A stretch of DNA of 64,000 nucleotides from Pseudomonas panipatensis. GTDB lineage: Bacteria > Pseudomonadota > Gammaproteobacteria > Pseudomonadales > Pseudomonadaceae. Positions within the stretch are counted from its first letter, which is position 1; every line of letters starts with the position of its first letter. The stretch covers positions 124,001 through 188,000 of the forward strand of contig NZ_FNDS01000008.1 in NCBI RefSeq assembly GCF_900099785.1, written 5' to 3'. The notes under the pieces are model-generated. The model did no database searches. It was not told the DNA's origin and saw only the letters and a list, made by a program, of their open reading frames with translations. This document shows positions 1 to 7,796 of the stretch, piece after piece. Both the position numbers and the translations under genes were made by a program.

Positions 1-37
1 GGGTTCGTCGTTTCTGCCCTCCGCCGATCGGCTGCGG

Positions 38-2428
38 CTAGCGGTTGGCGGGCTCCAGCTTGAGCAGCCCCTTGCTGTTGGCCTTCACTTCCTCGTCCAG
101 GTAGTGCTCCGGCATGTACAGCCCCTCGACGTAGCTTTGCGCCTGGTCGGCATAGTGCGCGTCGAAGAGGACTCCGCTCTGGCCGACGGGGTTGATGCCC
201 AGCGCATGGGCCGGGTCGGCGAAGTCGATCAGGCGCCGGGTCGAGGGGCCATAGGTCACTTCCCAGGGCGCCGGACCGACGCGCGCGGAGAAATTGTTGG
301 GCGTCTCGTGGCTGCCGGGCGCCTCGAACGGGCCGACATTGAACAGGCGATCCAGCGGCTTCTGCATGCCCAACGGGTGGACATGGGTGAGGGTGTGCGC
401 CTTGCCCCATTGCCAGTGCGCCGGATCCGGCCCGAGTAACTCGCGCAAGTGTTCGAGGCTGGCCTGCCAGGCACCCTTGACGATGTCCGCGCGGGTTTCC
501 TTCTGCGGCGTGGCGCGCTTGTCCCACCAGGGCGAGTCCGCATCCGCGGTCAGGCGTGGCAACATGCTGTCCAGCACGCGCGTGGACAGCAGGCTATCGA
601 AGAAGGCATCGCCCAGTTCGTCATGCATGGCGTCGTGGGCGATCTGGTAGAGCAACTGGTTGAACAGCGTGGCCGCCACCGAATCCAGCGGGTAATCGCC
701 TTGCCACTGCGCCAGTCGCTCGACCAGGGCCTTTTCTTCGGCGTTGCCCGCTGCGTCACGGAGGATCGGCAGCAGCGGGGCCAGGGTACGCGGGCCGTAG
801 CCGGTGCCGGTATCCAGTTGCAATGCCTGGCTGTTCTGCAGGTCCCACTTCACGCTGCTGTCGCTCAGCCGCTGGTTCAGCCGCCGGCCACGATCCGCCA
901 GGTTGTAGTAACCGGGGATCGGCCGGCCATTGGCGGGCAGCGGCTGGAAGTTGGCCGAGACGATATAGCCGCGCGGCGGGTTTTCTTCCTGCGGATTCTC
1001 GTTGAATGGGTAGAAGCCATCCTTGTCCGCCGCGGTGCCGCTGCCATCGAGAATGAAGTTGGGGTCGACGCCGGCCGGGCGCTTGACCAGCTTGGCCGCG
1101 GCCCACCAGGCGATATCGCCGCTGGCGTTGGCCCAGACCACGTTGAGCCCCGGCGCCTGGATGTTCGCGACGGCGCCGCGGGCCTTGTCCAGGGTGTCGG
1201 CGCGGTCCAGGCGGTAGAAGGCGTCGAGGAGTGGATTCTCGGTCTCGAGGAAGCCCCACCACATGGCGATCGGTGTCTTGCCGCCAGCATTGCCGAGGGC
1301 ATCGTTGATCAGCGGGCCATGGGGCGAGCTGCGCAGCGTCAGGCGAACCGGGTCCTGGCCTTTGACCGCGATGCTCTGCTCCTCGCTCTTCAGCTCGACC
1401 CACTGGCCGTGGTACCAGACCTGGTTGGGATTGTCCGGGTTGACCTTCTCGGCGATCAGATCGAGGTCGTCGTTCTGGAACATGGTCAGGCTCCAGCCGA
1501 ACTGCAGGTTGTGGCCGAGCATGGCGAAGGGCACCAGCGCCTGGTGGTGACCGTAGAGTTCGAAGCCTGGCGCGCTGAGCTGCGCTTCGTACCACACCGA
1601 GGGGGTGGCGAAGCGGATATGCGGATCGCCGGCCAGCAACGGCTTGCCGCTGCGCGTGCGGCTTCCGGCTACGGCCCAGGCGTTGCTGCCCTCGAACTGT
1701 GGCAGGCCGGCAGCCTCCAGGGCCTCTCGACTCAGCCGGGCAATGGCGTTGAGGTCGCGCCAGTCGGCGGCGGCCAGCGCGCCGGACTGCTTCAGCATGC
1801 CCTCGGGGTGCCAGGCCAGGTCGAAGTCCTTGAGGTAGTCACTGCCGAGGGTGTCGCGGATGTAGGTCAGCACCGGCTCGGTACGGAAGGCGGCGGCGAA
1901 GCTGTAGGCCAGGTAGCCGGAAACGGCGACGGTGTCTTCGGCGGTGAAGGGGCGCTTGGGAATGCCCAGTACGTCGAATTCCAGCGGTCGCGGGTGGTTG
2001 GCCTGGTACTGGTTGATGCCATCCAGGTAGGCCTGCAGCGCCAGCCAGACCGGCGATTGCTTGTCCTGCCTGGCGACGTATTCGGCGGCGTGGTCGCGCA
2101 GGCGCAGGCTGCGGAACAGGCGATCGGTCTCCACCAGCTTGGGGCCGAGCACCTCGGCCAGTTCGCCGCGGGCCAGGCGGCGAATCATCTCCATCTGGAA
2201 CAGCCGGTCCTGGGCATGCACGTAGCCCAGGGCACGGTACAGGTCAGTCTCGTTCTGTGCGCGGATATGCGGCACGCCGCGCTCGTCGTAACGCACGACG
2301 ACCTCGGCCTGCAGGCCACCCAGTTGCGCCAGGCCGTCGCGGATCGGCTGCTTGCCGTGCAGGTACCAGGCAGCGCTTCCCGTGCCGGCCATGATGACCA
2401 GGGCGAGGACTGTCAGGGGGCGTTTCAT
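38..2428 (-). CDS. hacB: Penicillin-acylase-family Ntn hydrolase, probable N-acyl-homoserine lactone acylase (HacB-like)
   Basis: A 796-residue penicillin amidase family protein, exported by an N-terminal hydrophobic segment (about residues 5-22) to the periplasm. The precursor should self-cleave into alpha and beta chains: the linker ends at Gly247 and the conserved Ser248 (motif GSNAWAV) becomes the N-terminal nucleophile. The alpha chain carries the family pattern GVPHIRA near residue 51 and the beta chain carries LAGDPH near 267. In P. aeruginosa the gene in this position (PA0305, hacB) hydrolyses acyl-homoserine lactones; the acyl-chain preference here is inferred from synteny only. Other family members (PvdQ, QuiP, true penicillin acylases) cannot be excluded by sequence reading alone. 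The ATG at 2428 has an AGGAG-like site 7-8 nt upstream. Confidence 0.85.
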   Translation of the reverse strand: MKRPLTVLALVIMAGTGSAAWYLHGKQPIRDGLAQLGGLQAEVVVRYDERGVPHIRAQNETDLYRALGYVHAQDRLFQMEMIRRLARGELAEVLGPKLVETDRLFRSLRLRDHAAEYVARQDKQSPVWLALQAYLDGINQYQANHPRPLEFDVLGIPKRPFTAEDTVAVSGYLAYSFAAAFRTEPVLTYIRDTLGSDYLKDFDLAWHPEGMLKQSGALAAADWRDLNAIARLSREALEAAGLPQFEGSNAWAVAGSRTRSGKPLLAGDPHIRFATPSVWYEAQLSAPGFELYGHHQALVPFAMLGHNLQFGWSLTMFQNDDLDLIAEKVNPDNPNQVWYHGQWVELKSEEQSIAVKGQDPVRLTLRSSPHGPLINDALGNAGGKTPIAMWWGFLETENPLLDAFYRLDRADTLDKARGAVANIQAPGLNVVWANASGDIAWWAAAKLVKRPAGVDPNFILDGSGTAADKDGFYPFNENPQEENPPRGYIVSANFQPLPANGRPIPGYYNLADRGRRLNQRLSDSSVKWDLQNSQALQLDTGTGYGPRTLAPLLPILRDAAGNAEEKALVERLAQWQGDYPLDSVAATLFNQLLYQIAHDAMHDELGDAFFDSLLSTRVLDSMLPRLTADADSPWWDKRATPQKETRADIVKGAWQASLEHLRELLGPDPAHWQWGKAHTLTHVHPLGMQKPLDRLFNVGPFEAPGSHETPNNFSARVGPAPWEVTYGPSTRRLIDFADPAHALGINPVGQSGVLFDAHYADQAQSYVEGLYMPEHYLDEEVKANSKGLLKLEPANR

Positions 2429-2601
2429 TCAGCTCTCCTTGTTGTTTTGTGCTGAGGCGCGCGTGGGGGTCTGGCAGAAAACTCCTCAGACTAACCAAGG
2501 TGGTCACTGGATGTCGATGCTGCGAAAGGTGAGGCGGGCGGGCGCGAGAGGCTCTGGATGGCGCGCTTGGGAGCGCGGCGGAGGGAAACGCGGAGCAGTT
2601 G

Positions 2602-2626
2602 CCCGCACCAGAAGCACTGGTGCGGG
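2602..2626 (-). terminator. Hairpin downstream of the periplasmic helical protein gene
   Basis: A perfect 10-bp stem (CCCGCACCAG / CTGGTGCGGG) with the 5-nt loop AAGCA starts 13 nt beyond the stop codon at 2639. No T-run follows on the minus strand, so it may be a weak intrinsic terminator or an RNA 3'-end stabiliser. Confidence 0.5.
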
Positions 2627-2638
2627 TCGGGGACTGGC

Positions 2639-3145
2639 TTATTCGGCCAGCGGTACCTGGCTGCCGACATCCAGGACCATCATGGCGTCGAGCTGGGTTT
2701 CGATCTGCAGGAAGCGCATGGCGCGTGTCGGCGACACTGTCTTGGCGATCCGCGCGACATACTTGTTGCGCAGGTCCAGGCGGCGGCTCTGCAGGTCCTC
2801 CACGCGCTTGATCAGCTTGCTGGCATCCTGGTCCGAGACTTTGCCGGTGTTATAGGACTTGGCGTAGTCGGCCAGCAAACCCAGGCTTTCGTGGCTGAGC
2901 TTGTCGGCCTCGGTGCGGTAGGTGTTGTAGATCGGCCAGAAGGCTTCGCCTTCCTTGTCGCTCAGGCCCATGTTGGCCTCGACGATACGCTTGCGCTTGT
3001 AGTCGATGTCGGCCAGGCGATTCTGGATCTCTGCCTTGTGCTCCTTCAGCACGTCCTGGCCGCTGGCGTTGGTCTGGTCATCGGCGCTGGCCAGCAGTGG
3101 CGTGGCGAGCAGGGCGCAGAGGACGAGGGTCGAACGTAGACGCAT
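2639..3145 (-). CDS. Small periplasmic alpha-helical protein, Spy/CpxP-like in character
   Basis: A 168-residue protein with a clear signal peptide (residues 1-21, cleavage after LLASA) followed by a highly charged, almost entirely helical body rich in Lys, Asp, Arg and Gln. It lacks cysteines, predicted membrane segments after the signal and any enzymatic motif I recognise. The composition (helical, with an aromatic FWPIYNTY segment around residue 89) resembles small periplasmic sensors or chaperones of the Spy/CpxP type, but the LTxxQ signature is not evident and this is only a resemblance. The ATG at 3145 has an AAGGAG site 6 nt upstream. It follows the thioredoxin-fold gene at 3233-3814 on the same strand, but two hairpins separate them. 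Confidence 0.75.
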   Translation of the reverse strand: MRLRSTLVLCALLATPLLASADDQTNASGQDVLKEHKAEIQNRLADIDYKRKRIVEANMGLSDKEGEAFWPIYNTYRTEADKLSHESLGLLADYAKSYNTGKVSDQDASKLIKRVEDLQSRRLDLRNKYVARIAKTVSPTRAMRFLQIETQLDAMMVLDVGSQVPLAE

Positions 3146-3165
3146 GCTGTAGCTCCTTATCGCGG

Positions 3166-3212
3166 GACCGGCCCTTCATGGGCCGGTCGCCCCAGTCTAG
3201 CCAGGCTGGGGC
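3166..3212. terminator. Two tandem hairpins between two minus-strand genes
   Basis: Positions 3166-3174 (GACCGGCCC) pair with 3180-3188 (GGGCCGGTC) around loop TTCAT. Positions 3189-3195 (GCCCCAG) pair with 3206-3212 (CTGGGGC) around a 10-nt loop. Both stems are perfect and directly adjacent. They lie downstream of the gene ending at 3233 and in the leader of the gene starting at 3145. There is no T-run. Confidence 0.45.
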
Positions 3213-3232
3213 GGCCGGCGGAGAAAAGCGCA

Positions 3233-3814
3233 TCATTGTTTGATCCCGGTCGGGTTCCAGGGGCAATAACAGCCCAATGCCAGGGTGTGGGTCGCGTTCA
3301 CCGCCCGCCCGCTGACCAGGGCTTCGAGGACCGGCTCGATGAAGCTGTTGCTGGAGCTGCAGGTGGCGCCTTCGCTGTAGGGGCCGAAGTAGGCCAGGCG
3401 CCCCTGGCGATCCCAGATCGCCACCGCCGGGCTGGCTGGCAACTGTTCGGCGCCGGGCACTCCGGCGAGCGCCTTCAAGCCGGCCAGGGTGCTCGGCAGT
3501 TGGCCACGGCTGCCGGGTTTCTGCAGCGAATAGAACGCCACCCCTTGCGGGGCAAAGCGCGCCAGCAGTTCGACGAGGTGCTGCTGGTTACCGACGTTGC
3601 ACGGGCAGGCCGGGTCCCAGAAATGCACCAGGCGGATCGGCCCCGGCCCGGCCAATTCCGCGGGCAGCTGCAGGATGTCGCCGGCAAAGAGGGTCGGTTG
3701 CTGGCTGAATGGGCGAATGTAGCGGCCCTGGAACCATTGGTAGGCGCTCAGCAGGCCGATGGCGCAGAGCAGGGCGAGCAGGCAGGAGAGCAGCAGGCGA
3801 CGGCGGGAAGTCAT
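3233..3814 (-). CDS. Membrane-anchored thioredoxin-fold protein (DUF6436-like)
   Basis: A 193-residue protein with one N-terminal transmembrane segment (about residues 7-27) and a soluble part facing the periplasm. The domain has a redoxin-like beta-alpha-beta pattern: IRLVHFWDPACPCNVGNQQHL resembles the active-site strand and helix of TlpA-type thioredoxins, but the Cys-x-Cys arrangement replaces the usual CxxC. Further cysteines occur near the C terminus (TCSSSNSF; GCYCPW). Start chosen at the ATG at 3814 (MTSRRR) because it gives a clean positively charged N terminus before the membrane segment; upstream in-frame sequence is Arg-rich and non-native. Function unknown. It is divergent from the alpha/beta hydrolase at 3927 with 112 bp between them. 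Confidence 0.75.
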   Translation of the reverse strand: MTSRRRLLLSCLLALLCAIGLLSAYQWFQGRYIRPFSQQPTLFAGDILQLPAELAGPGPIRLVHFWDPACPCNVGNQQHLVELLARFAPQGVAFYSLQKPGSRGQLPSTLAGLKALAGVPGAEQLPASPAVAIWDRQGRLAYFGPYSEGATCSSSNSFIEPVLEALVSGRAVNATHTLALGCYCPWNPTGIKQ

Positions 3815-3926
3815 GGCGAATACCGGTAAGATAGCCGGCAAGATTGCCACGCCTGCGCGCGCGGCAGAATATCCCGGCAAGCGTCCGCGCATTCGCCGGC
3901 GCACGCCACTCCCAGCGGGGCCCCTG

Positions 3927-4865
3927 ATGCCTGAAGCCTTCCAGCCCGAATCCCTGCGTCAACGCCTGCGACCCCTGGCCGCAGCCGAACTGGACAGCCA
4001 GGTACTCGGTTACCAGTCCTACTACGGGCTCGACCTGCGCGACCGCTACCCCGGTCTGGAAAGCCGCCTGGGGGTCTTCGAGTGCGCCGGTTACCGCATC
4101 GCCGCGCAATACTGGCGGCCGCCGTTGGCCCAGGGCAGTCTGTTGCTGCTGCACGGCTACTACGACCACATGGGGCTGTATCGCCATGTGATCGAGTGGG
4201 CGGTGGGGCTGGGGCTGGCGGTGCTGGCCTGCGACCTGCCCGGACATGGGCTGTCCGGCGGCGAGGCGGCGAGCATCGGCGATTTCGGCGAGTACCAGGC
4301 AGTGCTCGCCGGTCTGCTGGAGCAGGCCGACGCACTCGGCTTGCCGCAGCCCTGGCACCTTTGCGGGCAGAGCACCGGCGGCGCCATCCTTCTCGACTAC
4401 CTGCTGACCGGCGCCCCGCGCCCGGAACTCGGGCGTACTCTGCTTCTCGCGCCGCTGGTGCGGCCGCGCGCCTGGGCTTGGTCGAAACTCAGCTATCAGT
4501 TGCTGAAACCCTTCGTCGGTTCGATTCCGCGGCGTTTCAGCGACAACTCCAACGACCCTGAATTCCTCGCCTTCCTGCGTGAGCGCGATCCCTTGCAGCC
4601 GCGCACCCTGCCCACCGCCTGGGTGGGCGCGCTGGCGCGCTGGATACCGCGCATCGAAGCCGCGCCCGCGAGCGCCCAGGGGCTGCTCGTGGTGCAGGGC
4701 GATGCGGACGAAACGGTGGACTGGCGCCACAACCTGAGGGTGCTGGAGGACAAGTTCGAGCGGATCGATTGCCTGCTGCTGAGCGGCGCGCGGCATCATC
4801 TGGCCAACGAGAGCGAAACCCTGCGTCAGCGCTATTTCCAGTTTCTCGGCGAGCGGTTGTTGTAG
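3927..4865 (+). CDS. Alpha/beta hydrolase (monoacylglycerol-lipase / lysophospholipase-like)
   Basis: A 312-residue alpha/beta hydrolase fold protein. The oxyanion-hole strand is LLLLHGYYDHMG (around residue 75), the nucleophile elbow is GQSTGG (Ser near 150), the acid is probably Asp in VVQGDADETVDW, and the catalytic His is in GARHHLANES near the C terminus. The pattern GHGLSGG (around 110) is typical of monoglyceride lipase or lysophospholipase relatives. No signal peptide is seen, so it is probably cytoplasmic. The ATG at 3927 (MPEAFQP) follows AGCGGGG; a longer in-frame extension upstream is Arg/Ser-rich and overlaps the divergent promoter, so it was rejected. Substrate unknown. Confidence 0.85.
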   Translation: MPEAFQPESLRQRLRPLAAAELDSQVLGYQSYYGLDLRDRYPGLESRLGVFECAGYRIAAQYWRPPLAQGSLLLLHGYYDHMGLYRHVIEWAVGLGLAVLACDLPGHGLSGGEAASIGDFGEYQAVLAGLLEQADALGLPQPWHLCGQSTGGAILLDYLLTGAPRPELGRTLLLAPLVRPRAWAWSKLSYQLLKPFVGSIPRRFSDNSNDPEFLAFLRERDPLQPRTLPTAWVGALARWIPRIEAAPASAQGLLVVQGDADETVDWRHNLRVLEDKFERIDCLLLSGARHHLANESETLRQRYFQFLGERLL

Positions 4866-4890
4866 GCGGGGGAGACACGGCGGGGTGGGA

Positions 4891-4955
4891 CCGTAGAGCG
4901 GAGGGGCTGTTCCTGGCTCCCTGCGCCTGTCCTGCGGCGCCACCTCGTTCTACGG
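4891..4955. repeat. Imperfect inverted-repeat element between convergent genes
   Basis: CCGTAGAGCGGAGG at 4891-4904 is nearly the reverse complement of CCTCGTTCTACGG at 4943-4955. The pair encloses about 38 nt between the ends of two convergent genes. It has the look of a REP-like or degenerate miniature intergenic repeat; copies elsewhere in the genome cannot be checked from this window. Confidence 0.35.
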
Positions 4956-5024
4956 TGCGCAAATACTAGCGGATTCCCTTATCAGGCCTGGGCTTGCCGA
5001 GGCGCGGGAAGTTTCCGTGCGGAC

Positions 5025-5765
5025 CTAGGGCGTATTCCCGTTGGCCGACAGGCCGGCCCTGACCGCGGCCAGCGCTGCCTGGTAATAGGCCTTGCCGGCG
5101 GGCGATTCGGCGAATTCGGCAAAGGCGCCCAGTTCGTTGTCGGACAGCCCGCGGTAGACGTAGAGCAGGGTGTTATCGAGGTCGGCGCCGATCTGCTGCA
5201 TGAGGTTCTGCCGCTGACCTTCGAGCATCCCCTGGCCTTGGCCCTGGCCGAGCAAGCCCGGCAGCATCTGGCTGAGGCTGTCGGCGGCGACGCTGGCCAG
5301 CGCCATGCTGACCTCGGCGCCGGCTTCGCGGGCCGGCAGCGCCTGGCTCAGGCGGTGGGCGATCTGCCGGCGTTGCTCGCTGACCTGCTGGCGCGGCAGG
5401 CCGCCGGCGTAATGGGCCAACTGGTCGCTGCGCGTGGCCAGGGTTTCCGCAGCGCTGATCTTGTGTCCCAGCGGGGACTGGAAGAATGCCAGCGCCGGGC
5501 CGCTGTCCGGCAGGTTCTGGCGCAGGCCGTCGAGCGCGCGGGCGTCGATCTGCGCCGGGGCGAAGCGCTGGTTGCTGTTGTCCACCAGGGCCTGGTACAG
5601 CGCGGGCGGCAGGTTGTTCTGGTAGCGCTTCTGCGCCGCATGCAGGGCATCGTTGAAGTGCGCGCGTTGCTCGGGCCAGCCGGCCACCTGGTACAGGCGC
5701 TGATAGTCGTCGGCCAGGACGGGTAGGCCCAGCATCAGCAGGGCTAGGGCTAGCAGTGCACGCAA
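5025..5765 (-). CDS. DUF2059-family secreted protein, TTG start
   Basis: A secreted protein of about 246 residues with two DUF2059-like helical repeats. The N-terminal one is around residues 55-120; the C-terminal one (VYRGLSDNELGAFAEFAESPAGKAYYQA) is around 205-235 and carries the typical Ser-Pro-x-Gly-x-x-Tyr ending. I place the start at a TTG at 5765, because GGAGG sits 8 nt upstream and translation from there gives a perfect signal peptide ending in LADD. The in-frame ATG further upstream (5816) has no Shine-Dalgarno sequence and puts polar residues before the signal. Function unknown. It is divergent from the oxygenase at 5865. Confidence 0.75.
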   Translation of the reverse strand: MRALLALALLMLGLPVLADDYQRLYQVAGWPEQRAHFNDALHAAQKRYQNNLPPALYQALVDNSNQRFAPAQIDARALDGLRQNLPDSGPALAFFQSPLGHKISAAETLATRSDQLAHYAGGLPRQQVSEQRRQIAHRLSQALPAREAGAEVSMALASVAADSLSQMLPGLLGQGQGQGMLEGQRQNLMQQIGADLDNTLLYVYRGLSDNELGAFAEFAESPAGKAYYQAALAAVRAGLSANGNTP

Positions 5766-5864
5766 TTCGGGTTCCTCCGGGCGACAGCTTGCGTTCGCCG
5801 CGGCTATTGTCGGCAAGCCTGGCCTCGCTTGTCGAGGCGCTTGTGGCGGGCGTTACAATAGCGC

Positions 5865-6488
5865 ATGAACCAATATCCCGATTCCCCCCTGCTGCAACAT
5901 ATCGCCGACGACCTGGCCGAACAGGGCTGGTCGCTGCAAAGCGTGTTCCTTTCCGCTGAGCTGACCGAGGCCCTGGCCGACGAGTGTCGCGCCCGTGCGC
6001 AGGCCGGCCAGCTCGCCGCCGCTTCGGTCGGTCGCGGCGAGGGGCAGGCGGTGCGCGAGGGCATTCGCGGCGATCGCATCCAGTGGCTGGAGCCGGGCCA
6101 ATCGCCGGCCTGCGACCGCTATCTGGCGCTCATGGATGCCCTGCGCCAGGAGCTGAACCGCAGCCTGTACCTGGGGCTGGAGGATTTCGAGTGCCACTTC
6201 GCGCTTTATCCGCCGGGCGCTTTCTATCAAAAGCACCTGGATCGCTTCCGCGATGACGACCGGCGCAGCGTATCGGCGGTGCTCTACCTCAATCCGTCCT
6301 GGCTGCCGCAACAGGGTGGAGCGCTGCGTCTGTACCTGGCGGATGGTTCGGCGCGCGATATCGCACCGCTGGGCGGCAGCCTGGTGGTGTTTCTCTCCGG
6401 GGAGTTTCCCCACGAAGTGCTGCCGGCCGAGCGCGAGCGTTTGTCGCTCACCGGCTGGTTCCGCCGCCGCGGCGACGCGCCGCTCTGA
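5865..6488 (+). CDS. 2-oxoglutarate/Fe(II) oxygenase, PPHD-like prolyl hydroxylase
   Basis: A 207-residue single-domain dioxygenase of the EGLN/PHD-like prolyl hydroxylase type. The iron triad is readable: His124 and Asp126 in YQKHLDRF and His183 in EFPHEVL. Arg192 (RLSLTGWF) should bind the 2-oxoglutarate carboxylate. The Pseudomonas homologue PPHD is reported to hydroxylate a proline of elongation factor Tu, and its size and motifs match this protein. The ATG at 5865 is the only sensible start; translation gives a polar N terminus with no export signal. The downstream gene at 6616 is on the same strand after 127 bp and may be separately transcribed (TAGTCT resembles a -10 box at about 6582). 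Confidence 0.88.
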   Translation: MNQYPDSPLLQHIADDLAEQGWSLQSVFLSAELTEALADECRARAQAGQLAAASVGRGEGQAVREGIRGDRIQWLEPGQSPACDRYLALMDALRQELNRSLYLGLEDFECHFALYPPGAFYQKHLDRFRDDDRRSVSAVLYLNPSWLPQQGGALRLYLADGSARDIAPLGGSLVVFLSGEFPHEVLPAERERLSLTGWFRRRGDAPL

Positions 6489-6615
6489 GGCTCGGCGGGG
6501 CGGGGACCCGGCCGAAGCAAGGCTGTCCCGCCAACCGCTGGGCGTAGCGTCGCCTGGCGTGACCCTCGCGGATCGACGCGCTAGTCTTTGCCCATCGCAA
6601 AGGAGTGGTTCGCTC

Positions 6616-7110
6616 ATGCAGAAGATTCTCGTCAGCCGTTGCCTGCTGGGACATCGGGTGCGCTACGACGGCGGTAGCCATGGCCCCTTCGATCTGCTGG
6701 CCCGCTGGCAGGCGCAAGGGCGCGTGGTGGCGCTTTGCCCGGAAGTGGCCGGCGGCCTGCCAACGCCACGGCCGCCAGCGGAGATTCCCGGCGGTCGCGG
6801 CGGCAGGGTGCTGGATGGCCTGAGCCAGGTGTTCACCGTGCACGGCGAGGACGTCAGCGCCGCTTTCATTCGAGGTGCCGAACAGGCCGTCGAGCTGGTG
6901 CGCGCCCACGATATCCGCCTGGCCATCCTCAAGGCGCGCAGTCCGTCCTGCGGCAACCGCGAGAACTACGACGGCAGCTTTTCCGGCATGCGGGTGCCCG
7001 GCGAGGGCGTGACCGCGGCTGCCCTGAAACGCCTCGGCGTGCTGGTGTTCAGCGAAGAGGAACTGGACGCGGCGGCGGTCTGCCTGGCCGGTCTGGAGGC
7101 GGGTGGCTGA
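6616..7110 (+). CDS. DUF523 (YbbK-type) protein
   Basis: A 164-residue DUF523 protein. The family hallmarks are present: SRCLLGHRVRYDGG at the N terminus (Cys9), LCPEVAGGLPTPRPPAEI around residue 41, and KARSPSCGN around 114, three conserved cysteines that may bind a metal or thiolated substrate. No reaction is established for the family. AAAGGAG lies 11 nt before the ATG at 6616. It follows the 2OG oxygenase gene and precedes a DUF4399 gene on the same strand. Confidence 0.85.
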   Translation: MQKILVSRCLLGHRVRYDGGSHGPFDLLARWQAQGRVVALCPEVAGGLPTPRPPAEIPGGRGGRVLDGLSQVFTVHGEDVSAAFIRGAEQAVELVRAHDIRLAILKARSPSCGNRENYDGSFSGMRVPGEGVTAAALKRLGVLVFSEEELDAAAVCLAGLEAGG

Positions 7111-7293
7111 CGCATTCGGAGAGCCTTTGCCGCACTATTCCGCTTGAGCCCTGCGCAGGGATGCCTATGCTGAGTGCTCCAGGCGGACCTTTGCGCTCAG
7201 GTATGGTGTGCCACGTCACCGAGCGCCGCTGCTATTCGTCGGGAACCTGGCGGTCCGCCCGCGCTTTCCATACCCGTGTCACAGGAGAACTCC

Positions 7294-7731
7294 ATGAAGC
7301 TCATGTTGCCTTGCCTCGGCCTTGCCGGCCTGCTGCTCGCCGCCTCCGCCGCGACCATGGCGGAGGGCATGCCGCGCACCCAGGCTCCCGAAGGTGCCAA
7401 GGTGTATTTCATCGAACCGCATGACGGCGCCACCGTCGGCAAGACCTTCACCGTCAAGTTCGGCCTCAAGGGCATGGGCGTGGCGCCCGCCGGTGTCGAC
7501 TCGCCGAACACCGGCCACCATCACCTGCTGGTCGATCTCAAGGAGCAGCCGGCGATGGACCAGCCGCTGCCGGCGAACGATAACATCCGCCACTTCGGCA
7601 AGGGCCAGACCGAGACCGAACTCACCCTGCCGCCGGGCAAGCACACCCTGCAACTGCTGGTCGGCGACAAGAACCACGTGCCGCTCGACCCGCCGGTGGA
7701 GTCGCAGAAGATCACCATTACCGTCAAATGA
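7294..7731 (+). CDS. DUF4399 periplasmic protein
   Basis: A 145-residue exported protein with a signal peptide (residues 1-23, ending AATMAEG). The DUF4399 signature includes VYFIEPHDGATVGKTFTVKFGLKGMGV and the His cluster NTGHHHLLVD around residue 75, which could bind a metal such as copper. It ends with HTLQLLVGDKNHVPLDPP, typical of the family. Function unknown. AGGAGAA lies 6 nt before the ATG at 7294. An 18-bp hairpin terminator directly follows the stop. Confidence 0.85.
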   Translation: MKLMLPCLGLAGLLLAASAATMAEGMPRTQAPEGAKVYFIEPHDGATVGKTFTVKFGLKGMGVAPAGVDSPNTGHHHLLVDLKEQPAMDQPLPANDNIRHFGKGQTETELTLPPGKHTLQLLVGDKNHVPLDPPVESQKITITVK

Positions 7732-7740
7732 GGCGGGCAT

Positions 7741-7780
7741 GACATGAAAAAGGGAGGCCGAAGCCTCCCTTTTTCATGTC
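7741..7780. terminator. Bidirectional intrinsic terminator between DUF4399 gene and serA
   Basis: A perfect 18-bp inverted repeat (7741-7758 and 7763-7780) with tetraloop CGAA. Its A5 and T5 runs sit inside the stem, so it can terminate transcription from both the plus-strand gene ending at 7731 and serA, whose stop is at 7797. Confidence 0.93.
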
Positions 7781-7796
7781 CGAACAGCGACTGCGA

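Noticed and set aside
449-2455. 668-residue open frame antisense to the acylase
   Set aside because: Translation is low-complexity and lacks any family motif; it mirrors GC-rich codon bias opposite hacB, which has full Ntn hydrolase features.
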